Position numbers and translations under genes: made by a program. This document shows positions 17,368 to 27,177 of a stretch of DNA of 64,000 nt, in pieces; the stretch's first letter is position 1, and the number at the start of each line of letters is the position of its first letter. Where the stretch lies: positions 1,860,001-1,924,000 of the forward strand of contig NZ_UFXX01000001.1 of assembly GCF_900447535.1 (NCBI RefSeq), given 5' to 3'. The notes beneath the pieces were generated by a model. It saw nothing but the letters and a program-made list of their open reading frames with translations, was not told where the DNA came from and ran no database searches. Source of the DNA: Dermacoccus nishinomiyaensis. Lineage in GTDB: Bacteria > Actinomycetota > Actinomycetes > Actinomycetales > Dermatophilaceae.

Positions 17368-17616
17368 CCAAACAGATGCAGCCCGCGCACGTCACCTGCC
17401 GGCAGCGCCCCGCGGCCGACAGGACGTCGCACTGCGCCCGACGGCCTGCCCACGTCGCCACTTCCACCACCCTGTTGCCCCGGCGCTGGCGCTCCGGGCA
17501 CGGCTCACGCACAGGCATTGACAGCCACCACGAGGACGCGGCGGGAGCCCGCTCGGTACGCTGATCGATGAGAATGACGCCGCACGTCGTGCGTCGCGCG
17601 AAAGTGAGGCACGTCC

Positions 17617-19962
17617 GTGGTCAACGATTCCGGTTCGAAGCGACCCCCGTCGAGGGGCGGGTCGCGTCCGTCGAACAGCGGTAGTCCCAAGGCACCCACC
17701 TCCCGCGCCGGTGCGCGGGGCGCCCAGGGCGCGAGTCCCGCGGCGCGGCGTCGACGGGGGAGCAAGAAGAAGAGCGCGCACTCGTTACCGTTCCGCATCG
17801 TGCGCGCCGTCCTGCTCACCCTCGCGAGCCTCGTGCTGCTGGCCGTGCTCACGTTCATCGGCCTCTACCTGTTCATCGACATCCCCAAGGCCAACACGCA
17901 GGCGACGCAGGCGGTCTCCGTCGTCTACTACGCCGACGGCAAGACGGAGATGGGCCGCTTCACGACGACGAACCGTGACCCCGTCGAGCTGAACAAGGTG
18001 CCGATCGACGTGCAACACGCGTTCATCGCCGCCGAGGACCGCAGCTTCTACTCGAACCGCGGCATCTCCCCGACGGGCATCGCGCGCGCCTTCATCAACG
18101 ACTTCACCGGTGACGGTGGCAGCCAGGGCGGCTCGACGCTGACGCAGCAGTGGGTGAAGAACTACTTCCTGACGCAGGACAAGACGGTCACCCGCAAGGT
18201 GAAGGAGGTCGTCATCAGCCTCAAGGTCGATCAGGAGATGAGCAAGGACGAGATCCTGCAGGCCTACCTCAACAACGTCTACTTCGGGCGCGGGACGTAC
18301 GGCATCCAGGCTGCGTCGCAGTCGTACTTCCACAAGGACGTCTCCCAGCTGACGACTGTGGAGGGCGCGTTCCTCGCCTCCGTCGTCAACAACCCGGAGA
18401 ACATGGATCCGAGCGTCGGGCCCAACTCCGAGCAGCGTGCCAACGAGCGCATGGCGTACACGCTCAACGGCATGTTCAAGATGGGGTGGCTGACGGCCGA
18501 GGAACGCAATAAGGCCGTCATGCCGAAGTTCTATCCGCGTCAGCCGATCAAGTACGCGGACGGGCCGCAGGGCTACGTCATCGCCTCCGTCCGCGGCGAA
18601 CTGTCGCGCAAGCTGAAGCTCAGCCAGGAGGACATCGACCGCGGTGGTCTGCGCATCACGACGACGATCGACAAGCGCGCGCAGGACGCGGCCGTCGCGG
18701 CGGTGGAGAAGCACACGCCTGACACGTTGCTCGGCAAGCTGCACACCGGCCTCGTCGCCGAGCGTGCGAACGACGGCGGCGTCGTCGCGATGTATGGCGG
18801 CGCCGACTACGACCCGGTGAAGTCGCCCTACTCGGACGCAGATCAGGCGATGCTGCAGACGGCGTCATCGATGAAGCTGTACACCGCGATCGCTGCGCTG
18901 CAGCACGGCAAGTCGGTCGACACCCAGTACAACGGCAACAACTATCTGCCGATCGGTGCCGGCAAGTACGTGCAGAACAACCAGAACGAGTCGTGGGGTT
19001 GGCAGCCGATCAGCAACATGCTCGCGTACTCGATCAACACGGCGTTCGTCCGGCTCAACCGGGAGATCGGGCCGGCGAATACGCTCGAGGCGGCGCAGGC
19101 CTCGGGCATGCCGAAGACGCTCGGGGGGATGAACGACACGAACATCCTCAACGTCCTCGGCACGGGTGACAGCCGCGTCGTCGACCAGGCGACGGGGTAC
19201 AACACCCTCAACTCCGGCGGCGTGTTCCATGACCGACACCTCATCTCGACGGTGAAGTCGTTCGACGGCAAGTACTCCTACACCGTCGACACCAAGGGCA
19301 AGCGGGTGTACGACAAGGCGATCGCGGACGACCTCACGTGGGCGCTCGGCAAGACGGGTGTCTACGGCACCGCGGCGGGCGCGCAGGACGAGCTCGGGCG
19401 CGCCATGGCGTCGAAGACAGGTACGGCCTCGGGCAACAAGTACCTCTGGTTCAACGGCTTCACGCCTGGCCAGATCACGACGAGTGTCGGCATGTACTAC
19501 AGCACCGACGGCAAGACGGCGCAGCCGATGCAGAATCTGCCGGGTGTGACGGCGAGCGACGTCTACGGCGCGGGTCTGCCGCGCAAGGTGTGGGTCGACT
19601 TCATGGATGCCGCCCTCGAGGGGCAGAAGAAGACGCAACTGCCCAAGCGCTCGTACTACAACGAGAACAAGCCCGAGTCGGCGTCCACGTCTGCGTCACC
19701 GACCCCGACGAAGACGTACGCCGCGCCCTCCAGCGCCGCGTCGCAGCCTTACCCGGAGCCGACGCAGTCGAACGTCCAGCCCACCCAGCCCGACGCGACG
19801 GACGCCCCAGGCCCGGCGTCGTCCGGGTCGACGGCGCCTGACGCGACGCTGCCGGCCTCCTCCAGCGCGGCTGTTTCACGTGAAACGAGCCCGCCGCAGA
19901 CGGCGGCGTCATCGGCCGCCGCGAGCGGCCGGTCATCCCCGGGAGCCTCGGCGAGTCGCTGA
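17617..19962 (+). CDS. ponA: Bifunctional penicillin-binding protein 1 (glycosyltransferase/transpeptidase)
   Basis: A 781-residue class A PBP from a GTG start. Residues 1-60 are a basic, disordered cytoplasmic tail; one membrane helix follows (about 65-90, VLLTLASLVLLAVLTFIGLYLF). The glycosyltransferase domain shows AEDRSFYSNRG, GGSTLTQQWVKNYFL and YLNNVYFGRGTYGIQAA. The transpeptidase has the SSMK active serine near residue 420, SIN and KTGTASGN. The C-terminal 90 residues are Ser/Pro/Ala-rich and contain a parS site at 19872. It polymerises and cross-links peptidoglycan outside the membrane. Its position beside the Rv0051-like gene and rpsF matches mycobacterial ponA1. Confidence 0.96.
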   Translation: MVNDSGSKRPPSRGGSRPSNSGSPKAPTSRAGARGAQGASPAARRRRGSKKKSAHSLPFRIVRAVLLTLASLVLLAVLTFIGLYLFIDIPKANTQATQAVSVVYYADGKTEMGRFTTTNRDPVELNKVPIDVQHAFIAAEDRSFYSNRGISPTGIARAFINDFTGDGGSQGGSTLTQQWVKNYFLTQDKTVTRKVKEVVISLKVDQEMSKDEILQAYLNNVYFGRGTYGIQAASQSYFHKDVSQLTTVEGAFLASVVNNPENMDPSVGPNSEQRANERMAYTLNGMFKMGWLTAEERNKAVMPKFYPRQPIKYADGPQGYVIASVRGELSRKLKLSQEDIDRGGLRITTTIDKRAQDAAVAAVEKHTPDTLLGKLHTGLVAERANDGGVVAMYGGADYDPVKSPYSDADQAMLQTASSMKLYTAIAALQHGKSVDTQYNGNNYLPIGAGKYVQNNQNESWGWQPISNMLAYSINTAFVRLNREIGPANTLEAAQASGMPKTLGGMNDTNILNVLGTGDSRVVDQATGYNTLNSGGVFHDRHLISTVKSFDGKYSYTVDTKGKRVYDKAIADDLTWALGKTGVYGTAAGAQDELGRAMASKTGTASGNKYLWFNGFTPGQITTSVGMYYSTDGKTAQPMQNLPGVTASDVYGAGLPRKVWVDFMDAALEGQKKTQLPKRSYYNENKPESASTSASPTPTKTYAAPSSAASQPYPEPTQSNVQPTQPDATDAPGPASSGSTAPDATLPASSSAAVSRETSPPQTAASSAAASGRSSPGASASR
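19872..19887. promoter_or_regulatory. parS-like ParB binding site (in the 3' end of ponA)
   Basis: TGTTTCACGTGAAACG matches the parS consensus at all but the last base. It lies in the codons for the disordered C-terminal tail and reads V-S-R-E-T, as in the other coding copies. Confidence 0.9.
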
Positions 19963-19989
19963 CCGGGCACCCCCGCTTAGGCTGACCCC

Positions 19990-21357
19990 ATGACGCACAC
20001 GGCCACGCCTGCGCACCCGACGACCGCTCCGAGCTCGGGTCGAGCCCCGACGCGCACCGACCCGGTGGCCGCGGAGGCCAGTCACGTCGTCGGTGGGCCG
20101 CTGGGGCGTCACGCCGTCGTCGGGCGACGCGGGTGGCGCCCGGCCGCCGCTGTCCTCAGTGCGCTGAGCGCGGTCTTCGTCGCGCTCGGGGTGCTGCAGA
20201 AGAACCACTGTGTCTCGACGGGGTGGGCGACGCCCGGATCCTTGTGGCGCGCCTGCTACTCCGACCTGCCCGTCGCCGTCGCCGCGCCCGCCGGATCGTC
20301 GCCGTGGTCGAACCCGACGATGCAGGGCCAGCCCCCGCTGACGGCACTCATCACCTGGCTCGTGCGCACGATCGTGCCCGGCGGTTCGCAGCTGCGGCTG
20401 CAGCAGGGGATGTTCGCGTGGGGGGCCGCCGTCGTCGCGTTGCTCATCGCCCTCGCCGTGTGCGCGAGTGCCGCGTCGCGACCCGACAGCCCCTGGGTGG
20501 CTGCCCACATCGCGTTGTCGCCGGTGCTCATCACGAGTGCGCTCATCTCGTTCGACGCGCTCGGTGTGGCCCTCGTCGCAGCCGGGCTGCTGGCCTGGGA
20601 GCGCTCGCGCTTCCCGCTCGCGGGGGTGGCGCTAGCGGGCGCCCTCCTGACGCGTCCGACGCTCGGCGCCGTCCTCGCGGCCGCGCTCGTCGTCGCGCTC
20701 GTGCGCGGCCACACGAAGGGCGCCCTCGCGCTCTTCGTCGGGGCGGGCGCGACGTGCGTCGCGATGTTCGCCGTCATCGCCGTGTGGGGCGGCGACCCGT
20801 TCACCGCGTTCACCGCCTGGCGCCAGCAGGGCGCCGGGTACGGCTCGCTCTGGTACATCCTCAGCTTCGCGGGCGTGACGTTGTCACCTGCCGTCCTGAC
20901 GGGCCTCGCCGTGCTCGGGTGGATCGCGGCGATCGCGCTGGGGGCGATTCTCGCTCAGGGTCGTGAGCGGCTGCCGCTCGCGCCCATCGCGCTGCTCATG
21001 CTCGTCACGGTGATGCTGACGTCGCGTGCCCTGCCGGTGCAGGCGTGCTTGTGGGTCCTGCCGCTCATCGCGCTCAGCGCGCTGCCGTGGCGCGACCACC
21101 TCGTCTGGGCGGGCGCCGAGTTCGTCTACTTCATCACCGTGTGGGGGTTCATCGCGCGCGCCTCGAACATGGCGAAGGCGCTGCCCTCCGGCTGGTATTG
21201 CTTCTTCACCCTGGTGCGACTGGTCGGGCTGGTCTACCTCGTCACCGCGGCGATCCGCGCGACGCGTTCGTCGACCGTCGCGTCATCCGAGGACGGCGAC
21301 GGCGGCCGCCGCGCCGGCCTCACGGCTCGGCAGCACGCGAACGCCGCGTCAGCCTGA
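19990..21357 (+). CDS. Polytopic membrane protein, DUF2029/mannosyltransferase-like (Rv0051 position)
   Basis: A 455-residue protein with a charged N-terminal 45 residues, then about ten membrane segments, starting at AAVLSALSAVFVALGVLQK. The first extracytoplasmic loop has CVSTGWATPGSLWRACYSDLPV, and the region SPWSNPTMQGQPPLTALITWL resembles loops of GT87/DUF2029 polyprenol-phosphate mannosyltransferases. It follows ponA by 27 bases and precedes rpsF, exactly where mycobacteria have Rv0051. It may transfer sugars to cell-envelope glycans; the donor and acceptor are unknown. Confidence 0.75.
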   Translation: MTHTATPAHPTTAPSSGRAPTRTDPVAAEASHVVGGPLGRHAVVGRRGWRPAAAVLSALSAVFVALGVLQKNHCVSTGWATPGSLWRACYSDLPVAVAAPAGSSPWSNPTMQGQPPLTALITWLVRTIVPGGSQLRLQQGMFAWGAAVVALLIALAVCASAASRPDSPWVAAHIALSPVLITSALISFDALGVALVAAGLLAWERSRFPLAGVALAGALLTRPTLGAVLAAALVVALVRGHTKGALALFVGAGATCVAMFAVIAVWGGDPFTAFTAWRQQGAGYGSLWYILSFAGVTLSPAVLTGLAVLGWIAAIALGAILAQGRERLPLAPIALLMLVTVMLTSRALPVQACLWVLPLIALSALPWRDHLVWAGAEFVYFITVWGFIARASNMAKALPSGWYCFFTLVRLVGLVYLVTAAIRATRSSTVASSEDGDGGRRAGLTARQHANAASA

Positions 21358-21570
21358 GTTCATCCACAGAGATTGGTCGCCGGTGACGGCTACGGGTAGT
21401 CTTGTGGGGTTCGTGCCGTCTCATCCACAACCTGTGGCTCCGGCGCGTGCTCCCCGACGGCTCGATGGGCCATCGTGGTGCGTGCGACGACGAGAGGGCG
21501 CGGCAACGCTGCAACCCTCCTGTCACGGAGAGACCGTGACCGCTTGAGACCAAAGGAGGTGGGTTACCGC

Positions 21571-21858
21571 ATGCGTCATTACGAAATGATGATCATCCTC
21601 GACGGTGAGCTCGACGAGCGCACGGTCCAGCCCTCGCTGGAGAAGTTCCTCTCTGTCGTCACGAAGGACGGCGGCACCGTCGACAACGTCGACGTCTGGG
21701 GCCGTCGCCGCATGGCTTACGACATCAAGAAGAAGTCCGAAGGCATCTACGTCGTGGTCGACTTCAACGCGACCCCGGCCACCGCTGCAGAGCTTGACCG
21801 TCAGCTTGGACTCAACGAGTCCATCCTGCGCACCAAGATCCTGCGCAAGGACGCCTGA
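21571..21858 (+). CDS. rpsF: 30S ribosomal protein S6
   Basis: A 95-residue S6 ([20 protein letters not shown] to [10 protein letters not shown]) with a strong AAAGGAGGTG site before the ATG. S6 binds S18 and 16S rRNA in the platform of the small subunit. It heads the rpsF-ssb-rpsR-rplI operon. Two DnaA-box-like TCATCCACA motifs occur upstream at 21360-21368 and 21421-21429. Confidence 0.98.
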   Translation: MRHYEMMIILDGELDERTVQPSLEKFLSVVTKDGGTVDNVDVWGRRRMAYDIKKKSEGIYVVVDFNATPATAAELDRQLGLNESILRTKILRKDA

Positions 21859-21890
21859 GAACTCCCCACATTCAGTAGGAGGAACCACCC

Positions 21891-22553
21891 ATGGCGCAAG
21901 GTGACGTCAACATCACGATGGTCGGCAACCTCGTTGCCGACCCCGAGCTGCGCTACACGCCGAACGGCGCTGCCGTGGCGAACTTCCGCATCGCCTCGAC
22001 CCCGCGCGTCTTCGACCGCCAGTCGAACGAGTGGAAGGACGGCGAGGCGCTCTTCATGTCCTGCTCCATCTGGCGCGAGGCAGCGGAGAACGTCTCGGAG
22101 TCGCTCCAGCGCGGCTCGCGCGTCATCGTCACCGGCCGTCTGAAGTCTCGTTCGTACGAGACGAAGGAGGGCGAGAAGCGCACCGTCACCGAGCTCGAGG
22201 TCGACGAGGTCGGCCCGTCGCTGCGGTACGCCACGGCGAAGGTCAACAAGACCCAGCGCTCCGGCGGTGGCCAGGGTGGCAACTTCGGAGGTGGCAACGG
22301 CGGCGGCAACGTCAGCCAGGGCAACTTCGGGGGCAACTCCGGCGGTGGCAACGGTTTCGGCGGCAACTCGGGTTCTCAGGGCGGCAACTTCGGTGGCAGC
22401 CCGACCGACGACCCGTGGGCGACCGGTGGCAACTCGGGTGGCGGCTTCGGCGGCAACTCGGGTGGCAACGCCGGCGGCCAGTCGAACGGCTCGCAGGGCG
22501 GCGGCAACGGTGGCTGGTCCACCGGCCCGTCGTACGACGAGCCCCCGTTCTGA
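21891..22553 (+). CDS. ssb: Single-stranded DNA-binding protein
   Basis: A 220-residue SSB. Residues 1-115 form the OB fold ([46 protein letters not shown]). A long Gly/Asn/Ser-rich disordered linker (about 125-212) follows, then the acidic partner-binding tip YDEPPF. It coats ssDNA and recruits replication and repair enzymes. It is 32 bases after rpsF, with AGGAGG before the ATG. Confidence 0.98.
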   Translation: MAQGDVNITMVGNLVADPELRYTPNGAAVANFRIASTPRVFDRQSNEWKDGEALFMSCSIWREAAENVSESLQRGSRVIVTGRLKSRSYETKEGEKRTVTELEVDEVGPSLRYATAKVNKTQRSGGGQGGNFGGGNGGGNVSQGNFGGNSGGGNGFGGNSGSQGGNFGGSPTDDPWATGGNSGGGFGGNSGGNAGGQSNGSQGGGNGGWSTGPSYDEPPF

Positions 22554-22681
22554 TCGTTCCTCCTCTTCCCGGGCGTCACCACGACGATGACGCCCCACCG
22601 GCCCGGCACGCACGTGCCGGCCACTCACACACTCGCTATCCCGAGTCACCACTCGGGCTCTCATAGAAGGAGAGCACCACG

Positions 22682-22918
22682 ATGGCAAAGCCCGTTGTGC
22701 GCAAGCCCAAGAAGAAGGCCAACCCGCTGAAGGCGGCGAAGGTCGAGAACATCGACTACAAGGACGCTGCGCTGCTGCGCAAGTTCATCTCCGACCGCGG
22801 CAAGATCCGCGCCCGTCGCGTCACCGGTGTCTCCGTCCAGGAGCAGCGCCTCATCGCCAACGCCGTCAAGAACGCGCGTGAGATGGCTCTGCTTCCCTAC
22901 TCGAGCTCCGCTCGCTGA
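22682..22918 (+). CDS. rpsR: 30S ribosomal protein S18
   Basis: A 78-residue S18 with the [23 protein letters not shown] and [23 protein letters not shown] blocks. GAAGGAGAG precedes the ATG. It has no Cys motif, so it is a zinc-free form. It pairs with S6 in the 30S platform and lies in the rpsF operon. Confidence 0.98.
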   Translation: MAKPVVRKPKKKANPLKAAKVENIDYKDAALLRKFISDRGKIRARRVTGVSVQEQRLIANAVKNAREMALLPYSSSAR

Positions 22919-22938
22919 TCGAGGAAAGGAACACCGAC

Positions 22939-23385
22939 ATGAAGGTCATCCTGACCCACGAGGTTTCCAAGCTCGGCACGGCCGGCGACGTCGTCGACGT
23001 CAAGCCCGGTTTTGCCCGCAACTACCTTCTGCGCAACAACCTCGCCACGGAGTGGACGAAGGGCGGCCAGAAGCAGGTCGACTCGATCACGAAGGCTCGC
23101 GAGACGCGTTCCATCAAGACGCTCGAAGAGGCGAAGTCCGTCAAGGGCAACCTCGAGAACGCCAAGGTGACGCTGAAGGCTCGCGCCGGCGAGAACGGCC
23201 GCCTCTTCGGCGCCGTCACGACCGGTGAGATCGCCGACGCGATCAAGGAAGCCGGCGCCGGTTCCGTCGACAAGCGCAAGATCGAGATCACGACGCCGAT
23301 GCGTTCGCTCGGCGAGTACTCGGTGCTCGTGCGTCTGCACCCCGAGGTGCAGGCCACGGTCGACGTCAAGGTCGCCCGCGCCTGA
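22939..23385 (+). CDS. rplI: 50S ribosomal protein L9
   Basis: A 148-residue L9 with the N-terminal rRNA-binding domain (KVILTHEVSKLGTAGDVVDVKPGFARNYLL; GDVVDVKPGFARNYL is diagnostic), a connecting helix and the C-terminal domain ending VRLHPEVQATVDVKV. GAGGAAAGGA precedes the ATG. It is the last gene of the operon; two hairpins follow. Confidence 0.98.
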   Translation: MKVILTHEVSKLGTAGDVVDVKPGFARNYLLRNNLATEWTKGGQKQVDSITKARETRSIKTLEEAKSVKGNLENAKVTLKARAGENGRLFGAVTTGEIADAIKEAGAGSVDKRKIEITTPMRSLGEYSVLVRLHPEVQATVDVKVARA

Positions 23386-23392
23386 TCCTCAC

Positions 23393-23468
23393 CGCTCCGC
23401 CCCGGCCTCGTCCGGGGCGGAGCGACGTCGAAGCCCCGCGCCACGGTTCGTCCGTGGGCGGGGCTTCG
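23393..23468. terminator. Double hairpin terminator after rplI
   Basis: Hairpin 1 has a 13-base perfect stem (23393-23405 with 23412-23424). Hairpin 2 has arms 23429-23446 and 23452-23468 with one bulge. They lie between the convergent rplI and beta-lactamase-like genes and can stop both. Confidence 0.85.
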
Positions 23469-23479
23469 TCGTGCGTGCG

Positions 23480-24301
23480 TCAGAGGGCGGTCGCGAGGTG
23501 CGCGTGGATGGTCGCGGCGACGCGGTTGGCGACGGACGTGCCGATCGCCATCGTCGGGGTGCGCTGCAGGATGGCGAGCGTGTGGTTGCGGTTGCCGCCG
23601 ACGTGGCCGATGCTGTTGACGCGCCACAGACCGGCGTAGGGCAGCCAGCCGTTCTTCACCTGACTCGTGCCGATCGAGCCGACGCCCCAACGCTGATCCG
23701 CCGCGACCTGGCCCATGAGCGTCAGGATGTAGCCACGGTTGGCGGCGTTGAGCAGCCTGCCGCGCCAGCTGATCTCGTTCATGAGGACGATCTGGTCGTA
23801 GGCGGAGGTCGTCGTCAGACCCCAGGCTCCGGCAGCGCGCGTCGACGTCATGCCGAGGCTGTTCGCGACGGCCTGCACCGCGGGTGCGCCGCCGACGCTG
23901 CGCCACAGGTTCGTCGCCGCGTTGTTGTCGCTGACGCGGATCATCGGGGAGGCCTGGCTCTTCTCCCACGCGGTGAGGCCGCGCCCCGCCTTCTGAGCGC
24001 GCGAGCAGACGGCCGCGAGGATGAGCACCTTGACGATGCTCGCGCACTCGTTGCGGAACGGCGCGTTGTACTGCCACACCCGCATGCTGCGCCGATCGTG
24101 CACGGCGACGGACAACCCGCCGGTCGTGGATGCGTCGATGGCGTGCATCTTGTCGTAGAGCCCCACCGTGGTGGCCGAGGCCTGGGTCGCCCCGAGCGTC
24201 GAGACGCCGCCGGTGGCGCCCAGTGCGAGCGCTCCGGTGAGTGCGGTCCGGCGGCTGACGCCGTGACCCGTGAGCAGTCGATCATCGAGGCCGTGTGTCA
24301 T
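23480..24301 (-). CDS. Secreted class A beta-lactamase-fold serine hydrolase
   Basis: This 273-residue protein has a Tat signal peptide (GVSRRTALTGALALGATGG). The class A signatures are present in order: SIVK (SxxK nucleophile), SDNNA (SDN) and VKNG where KTG/KSG is expected. The Asn in place of Thr or Ser in the third motif and the weak omega-loop (no obvious ExxLN) argue against a true antibiotic-hydrolysing enzyme. It may instead be a cell-wall carboxypeptidase-like or unknown serine hydrolase. GGGAG precedes the ATG. It is convergent with the rplI operon. Confidence 0.8.
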   Translation of the reverse strand: MTHGLDDRLLTGHGVSRRTALTGALALGATGGVSTLGATQASATTVGLYDKMHAIDASTTGGLSVAVHDRRSMRVWQYNAPFRNECASIVKVLILAAVCSRAQKAGRGLTAWEKSQASPMIRVSDNNAATNLWRSVGGAPAVQAVANSLGMTSTRAAGAWGLTTTSAYDQIVLMNEISWRGRLLNAANRGYILTLMGQVAADQRWGVGSIGTSQVKNGWLPYAGLWRVNSIGHVGGNRNHTLAILQRTPTMAIGTSVANRVAATIHAHLATAL

Positions 24302-24407
24302 GGGAACTCCCTGAGAGATGCCTGCGTATGACCTCAAGATAGTGGGTGAGGGCGGCCCATGGGGCATTCGCGGCCCCGCGAGCATCGGGGCCGGCGGGAG
24401 CGGGGCG

Positions 24408-25766
24408 TCAGCCGGCGCTCTCGAGGTGCATCCAGGCGGTGCCTCGACGCCGGTGGTCGAGCACGGCCATGCGCGCGAGCAGGTAGAGCGCATACAGCAC
24501 CCAGACCGCGACGAGCGGCGCCGCGTCCCCCCAGCCTGTGACGGCATCCCGCGAGGTGCTCAGGACCCACACGAGTGGCAGGTAGCCCACGAGAAGCGCC
24601 AGTTGCGCACGGGCGAGGAACGCGCCGTCCCCAGCACCCATGAGCACACCGTCGTGGACGAACAGCACGCCCGACGGTGCGCTCACGAGGGCGATGACGA
24701 CGAGGGCGGCGCTCGTCGTGTGCGCAATCGTCGCATCGGAGGTGAACAGCAGGGGCACCCACCACGCCGTGACCAGCGTCGCCACACCGCCGACGAGTCC
24801 GCAGCGCCAACCCCATCGAGTGAGCGTCGCGGTCAGTTCGCGGGTGCGTGAGGCGTCACCGCGGCCCAGTGATTCGCCGACGAGCGCTTGCGCCGCGATG
24901 GCGACGGCGTCGAGCGCGAACGTCAGGAAGGTGAAGATCGTCGATGCGATCTGGTGCGCCGCGAGGGTACCGGGGCCGAACAACCCGGCGGTGGCCGTCG
25001 TGAGGAGCAGGACGGCGCGCAGCGCGATCGTACGCACGAGGATCGGCGCCCCGGCGCGTGCCGCACCCAGGACACGTCCCGGGTGGGGGCGGACGTCGAG
25101 ATGGCGCACCCGTCGGCCGATCGAGGCGAGCAGGGCGAGCGCCATGAGCCACTGCGCGGCCGTGGTGCCGGCGGCCGAGCCGGCGAGGCCGGTGTGTAGA
25201 CCGAGGACGAGGATGGCGTTGAGCGCCGCGTTGAGGGCGAATCCGGTGACTGTGACGAGCAGCGGCGTCCGCGTGTCCTGTAGGCCCCTGAGCAGCCCCT
25301 GCGCTGCGAGGCAGACCAGCATCGCCGGGATGCCGAGCGCGCTGATCCGCAGGTATGTGACGCCAGCGTCCACGACCTCAGGCGCGCTGGTCATCGCGCG
25401 CACCGCGAGTGGCGCTGCGGCGAACGTCGCGGCGGCGAGCGGGATGCTGAGCGCCAACGCCAGCCACACGCCGTCGAGGCCCGCCCCGATCGCTCCGTCC
25501 TCGTCGTTCGCGCCCATGCGGCGTGCGACGAGTGCGGTTGTCGCGTAGGCGAGGAAGACGAAGATGCCGGTGAGGCTGAGCAGGACGGCGCTCGCGGCTC
25601 CGAGCGCCGCGAGCTGCGTGACGCCGAGGTGGCCGACGATCGACGAATCGGTCATGAGGAACAAAGGCTCGGCCACGAGCGTGAAGAAGGCCGGCACGGC
25701 AAGGGCGCGAATCTGGGGCCCCAGGGAGTCGGTTTCCTGCATTTCTCGCGCTGCCCGTCTCATCAT
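24408..25766 (-). CDS. MATE-family efflux transporter (DinF branch)
   Basis: A 452-residue protein with twelve membrane segments and the MATE repeat pattern: LAVPAFFTLVAEPLFLMTDSSIVGHLG at the N-terminus, ARRMGANDEDGAIGAGLDG, and YLRISALGIPAMLVCLAAQGLLRGLQDT. The inner-half equivalents are AIAAQALVGESLGRGD and VSAPSGVLFVHDGVLMGAGDG. MATE carriers export cationic drugs or metabolites by H+ or Na+ antiport. The first of two Met codons is used, with a weak ribosome site; the Met before QETDSLGP is an alternative. Confidence 0.92.
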   Translation of the reverse strand: MMRRAAREMQETDSLGPQIRALAVPAFFTLVAEPLFLMTDSSIVGHLGVTQLAALGAASAVLLSLTGIFVFLAYATTALVARRMGANDEDGAIGAGLDGVWLALALSIPLAAATFAAAPLAVRAMTSAPEVVDAGVTYLRISALGIPAMLVCLAAQGLLRGLQDTRTPLLVTVTGFALNAALNAILVLGLHTGLAGSAAGTTAAQWLMALALLASIGRRVRHLDVRPHPGRVLGAARAGAPILVRTIALRAVLLLTTATAGLFGPGTLAAHQIASTIFTFLTFALDAVAIAAQALVGESLGRGDASRTRELTATLTRWGWRCGLVGGVATLVTAWWVPLLFTSDATIAHTTSAALVVIALVSAPSGVLFVHDGVLMGAGDGAFLARAQLALLVGYLPLVWVLSTSRDAVTGWGDAAPLVAVWVLYALYLLARMAVLDHRRRGTAWMHLESAG

Positions 25767-26088
25767 ATGAGAAAAAATGTCCTCTCGTGCAACCGCGTCG
25801 GCGCGCCTGCTCGGCGGAGCCCCCTAACTCCTGGTATTGGCCCGAAACTACGCGGAACGACGGGAAAAGATCCAGGTGGGCGTCGTGGCCGCTTATCTCG
25901 CGCGGCGCGCGTCGAGTCAAGCATTTACCGGGCGTGTCGGCAACTTTCATTTCACACTCAGGAAACGCTCGGGCAGAGTGAAGCCTGCACCTTTGTGAGC
26001 GGGGGCTGGCGAGGGTGTGGCAGTGGCGTGCGTCTCCACCCTGGAGACGCGGTGCGCTGGAACGCGAAACCGTAGAAAGGCTGCTCAC
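25767..26088. other. Divergent promoter region between MATE and NlpC/P60 genes
   Basis: No gene is supported in these 322 bases. The leader of the hydrolase gene includes a hairpin with 8-base arms (26030-26037 and 26043-26050). I looked for a ydaO-type cyclic-di-AMP riboswitch, common before such hydrolases, and could not find its conserved blocks. Confidence 0.5.
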
Positions 26089-27177
26089 TTGAGTACACCT
26101 GCTCCCCTGCACATGAGGAGACGCGAGCGCACCGTGCGCCCGCAGCTCGCTCTTCGATCCGGCCTCGGAGCCGGGGTGGCGCTCGCCATCCCGGCCACCG
26201 GAGCCCTCGTCGCGGCCGCGCCCGCGATGGCCGCACCCGGCACGGGTACGACCACGCCGAGCGCGACCACACCGACCGTCAAGCCCGTCCTGTTCTTCGG
26301 CTCCCGTGGGGAAGCGGTGAAGGCGATCCAGGCGCAGCTCCAGGTCAACGCGGACGGCATCTTCGGCCCTGCGACGCTGTCGGCGGTCAAGTCGTTCCAG
26401 CGCAGCAACGGGCTGTACGCCGACGGCATCGTCGGCAAGCTGACGTGGGCGAAGCTCGCTGCGGCGACGACGCCGACGACCCCGACCACTCCGGCAACGC
26501 CGACCACTCCGACCACGCCGACGACGTGCTCCGCGAACACCACGACGCTGCGCTTCGGTTCGACGCACGCGCTCGTCAAGGTGCTGCAGAGCAAGCTCGG
26601 AGTCGAGGTCGACGGCATCTTCGGGCGGGCCACGCGTGCAGGGGTCGTCTCGTTCCAGGCGCAGAACGGTCTGTACGCGGACGGCATCGTCGGCAAGCTG
26701 ACGTGGGCGAAGCTGGGCTGCTCGACGACGACTCCCACGACGCCGGCTCCCACGACGCCGACTCCTCCCACGGTGCCCACGACGCCGGCGACGCCTCCCA
26801 CGGTGCCGACGACGCCGACGACTCCTGCTCCGTCCGCGACGGCCGCGCAGATCATCGCGTACGCCAAGACGTTCCAGGGTGTGCCGTACGTGTGGGGCGG
26901 TTCGACGCCGTCGGGCTTCGACTGCTCCGGCTTCGTCTCGTACGTGTTCAAGCAGTACGGCATCACGATGCCGCGCGTCTCCGCGCAGCAGCAGGCGTAC
27001 TCCCCGAGCACGACGAACCCGCAGCCGGGTGACCTGCTGTTCTACGGCTACCCGGCGTATCACGTCGCCATCTATCTCGGCGACGGCATGATGATCGACG
27101 CACCGCACCCAGGTTCCACCGTGGGTGTTCGCGCGATCTACGGCAAGCCGTCGAGCTACGCGCGCGTGCTGCGCTGA
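26089..27177 (+). CDS. Secreted NlpC/P60 peptidoglycan endopeptidase with two peptidoglycan-binding domains
   Basis: Translation likely starts at TTG 26089, with GAAAGG 8 bases upstream; ATG 26113 is the alternative. The 362-residue product has a signal peptide ending near AAAPAMAAPG, two PG_binding_1 domains (each with DGIFG.AT and NGLYADGIVGKLTWAKL), Thr/Pro-rich linkers, and a C-terminal NlpC/P60 domain with VPYVWGGSTPSGFDCSGFVSYVF (catalytic Cys) and YHVAIYLGDG (His). It would cut stem peptides in the wall, probably in growth or cell separation. The next gene shares the PG-binding architecture. Confidence 0.94.
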   Translation: MSTPAPLHMRRRERTVRPQLALRSGLGAGVALAIPATGALVAAAPAMAAPGTGTTTPSATTPTVKPVLFFGSRGEAVKAIQAQLQVNADGIFGPATLSAVKSFQRSNGLYADGIVGKLTWAKLAAATTPTTPTTPATPTTPTTPTTCSANTTTLRFGSTHALVKVLQSKLGVEVDGIFGRATRAGVVSFQAQNGLYADGIVGKLTWAKLGCSTTTPTTPAPTTPTPPTVPTTPATPPTVPTTPTTPAPSATAAQIIAYAKTFQGVPYVWGGSTPSGFDCSGFVSYVFKQYGITMPRVSAQQQAYSPSTTNPQPGDLLFYGYPAYHVAIYLGDGMMIDAPHPGSTVGVRAIYGKPSSYARVLR

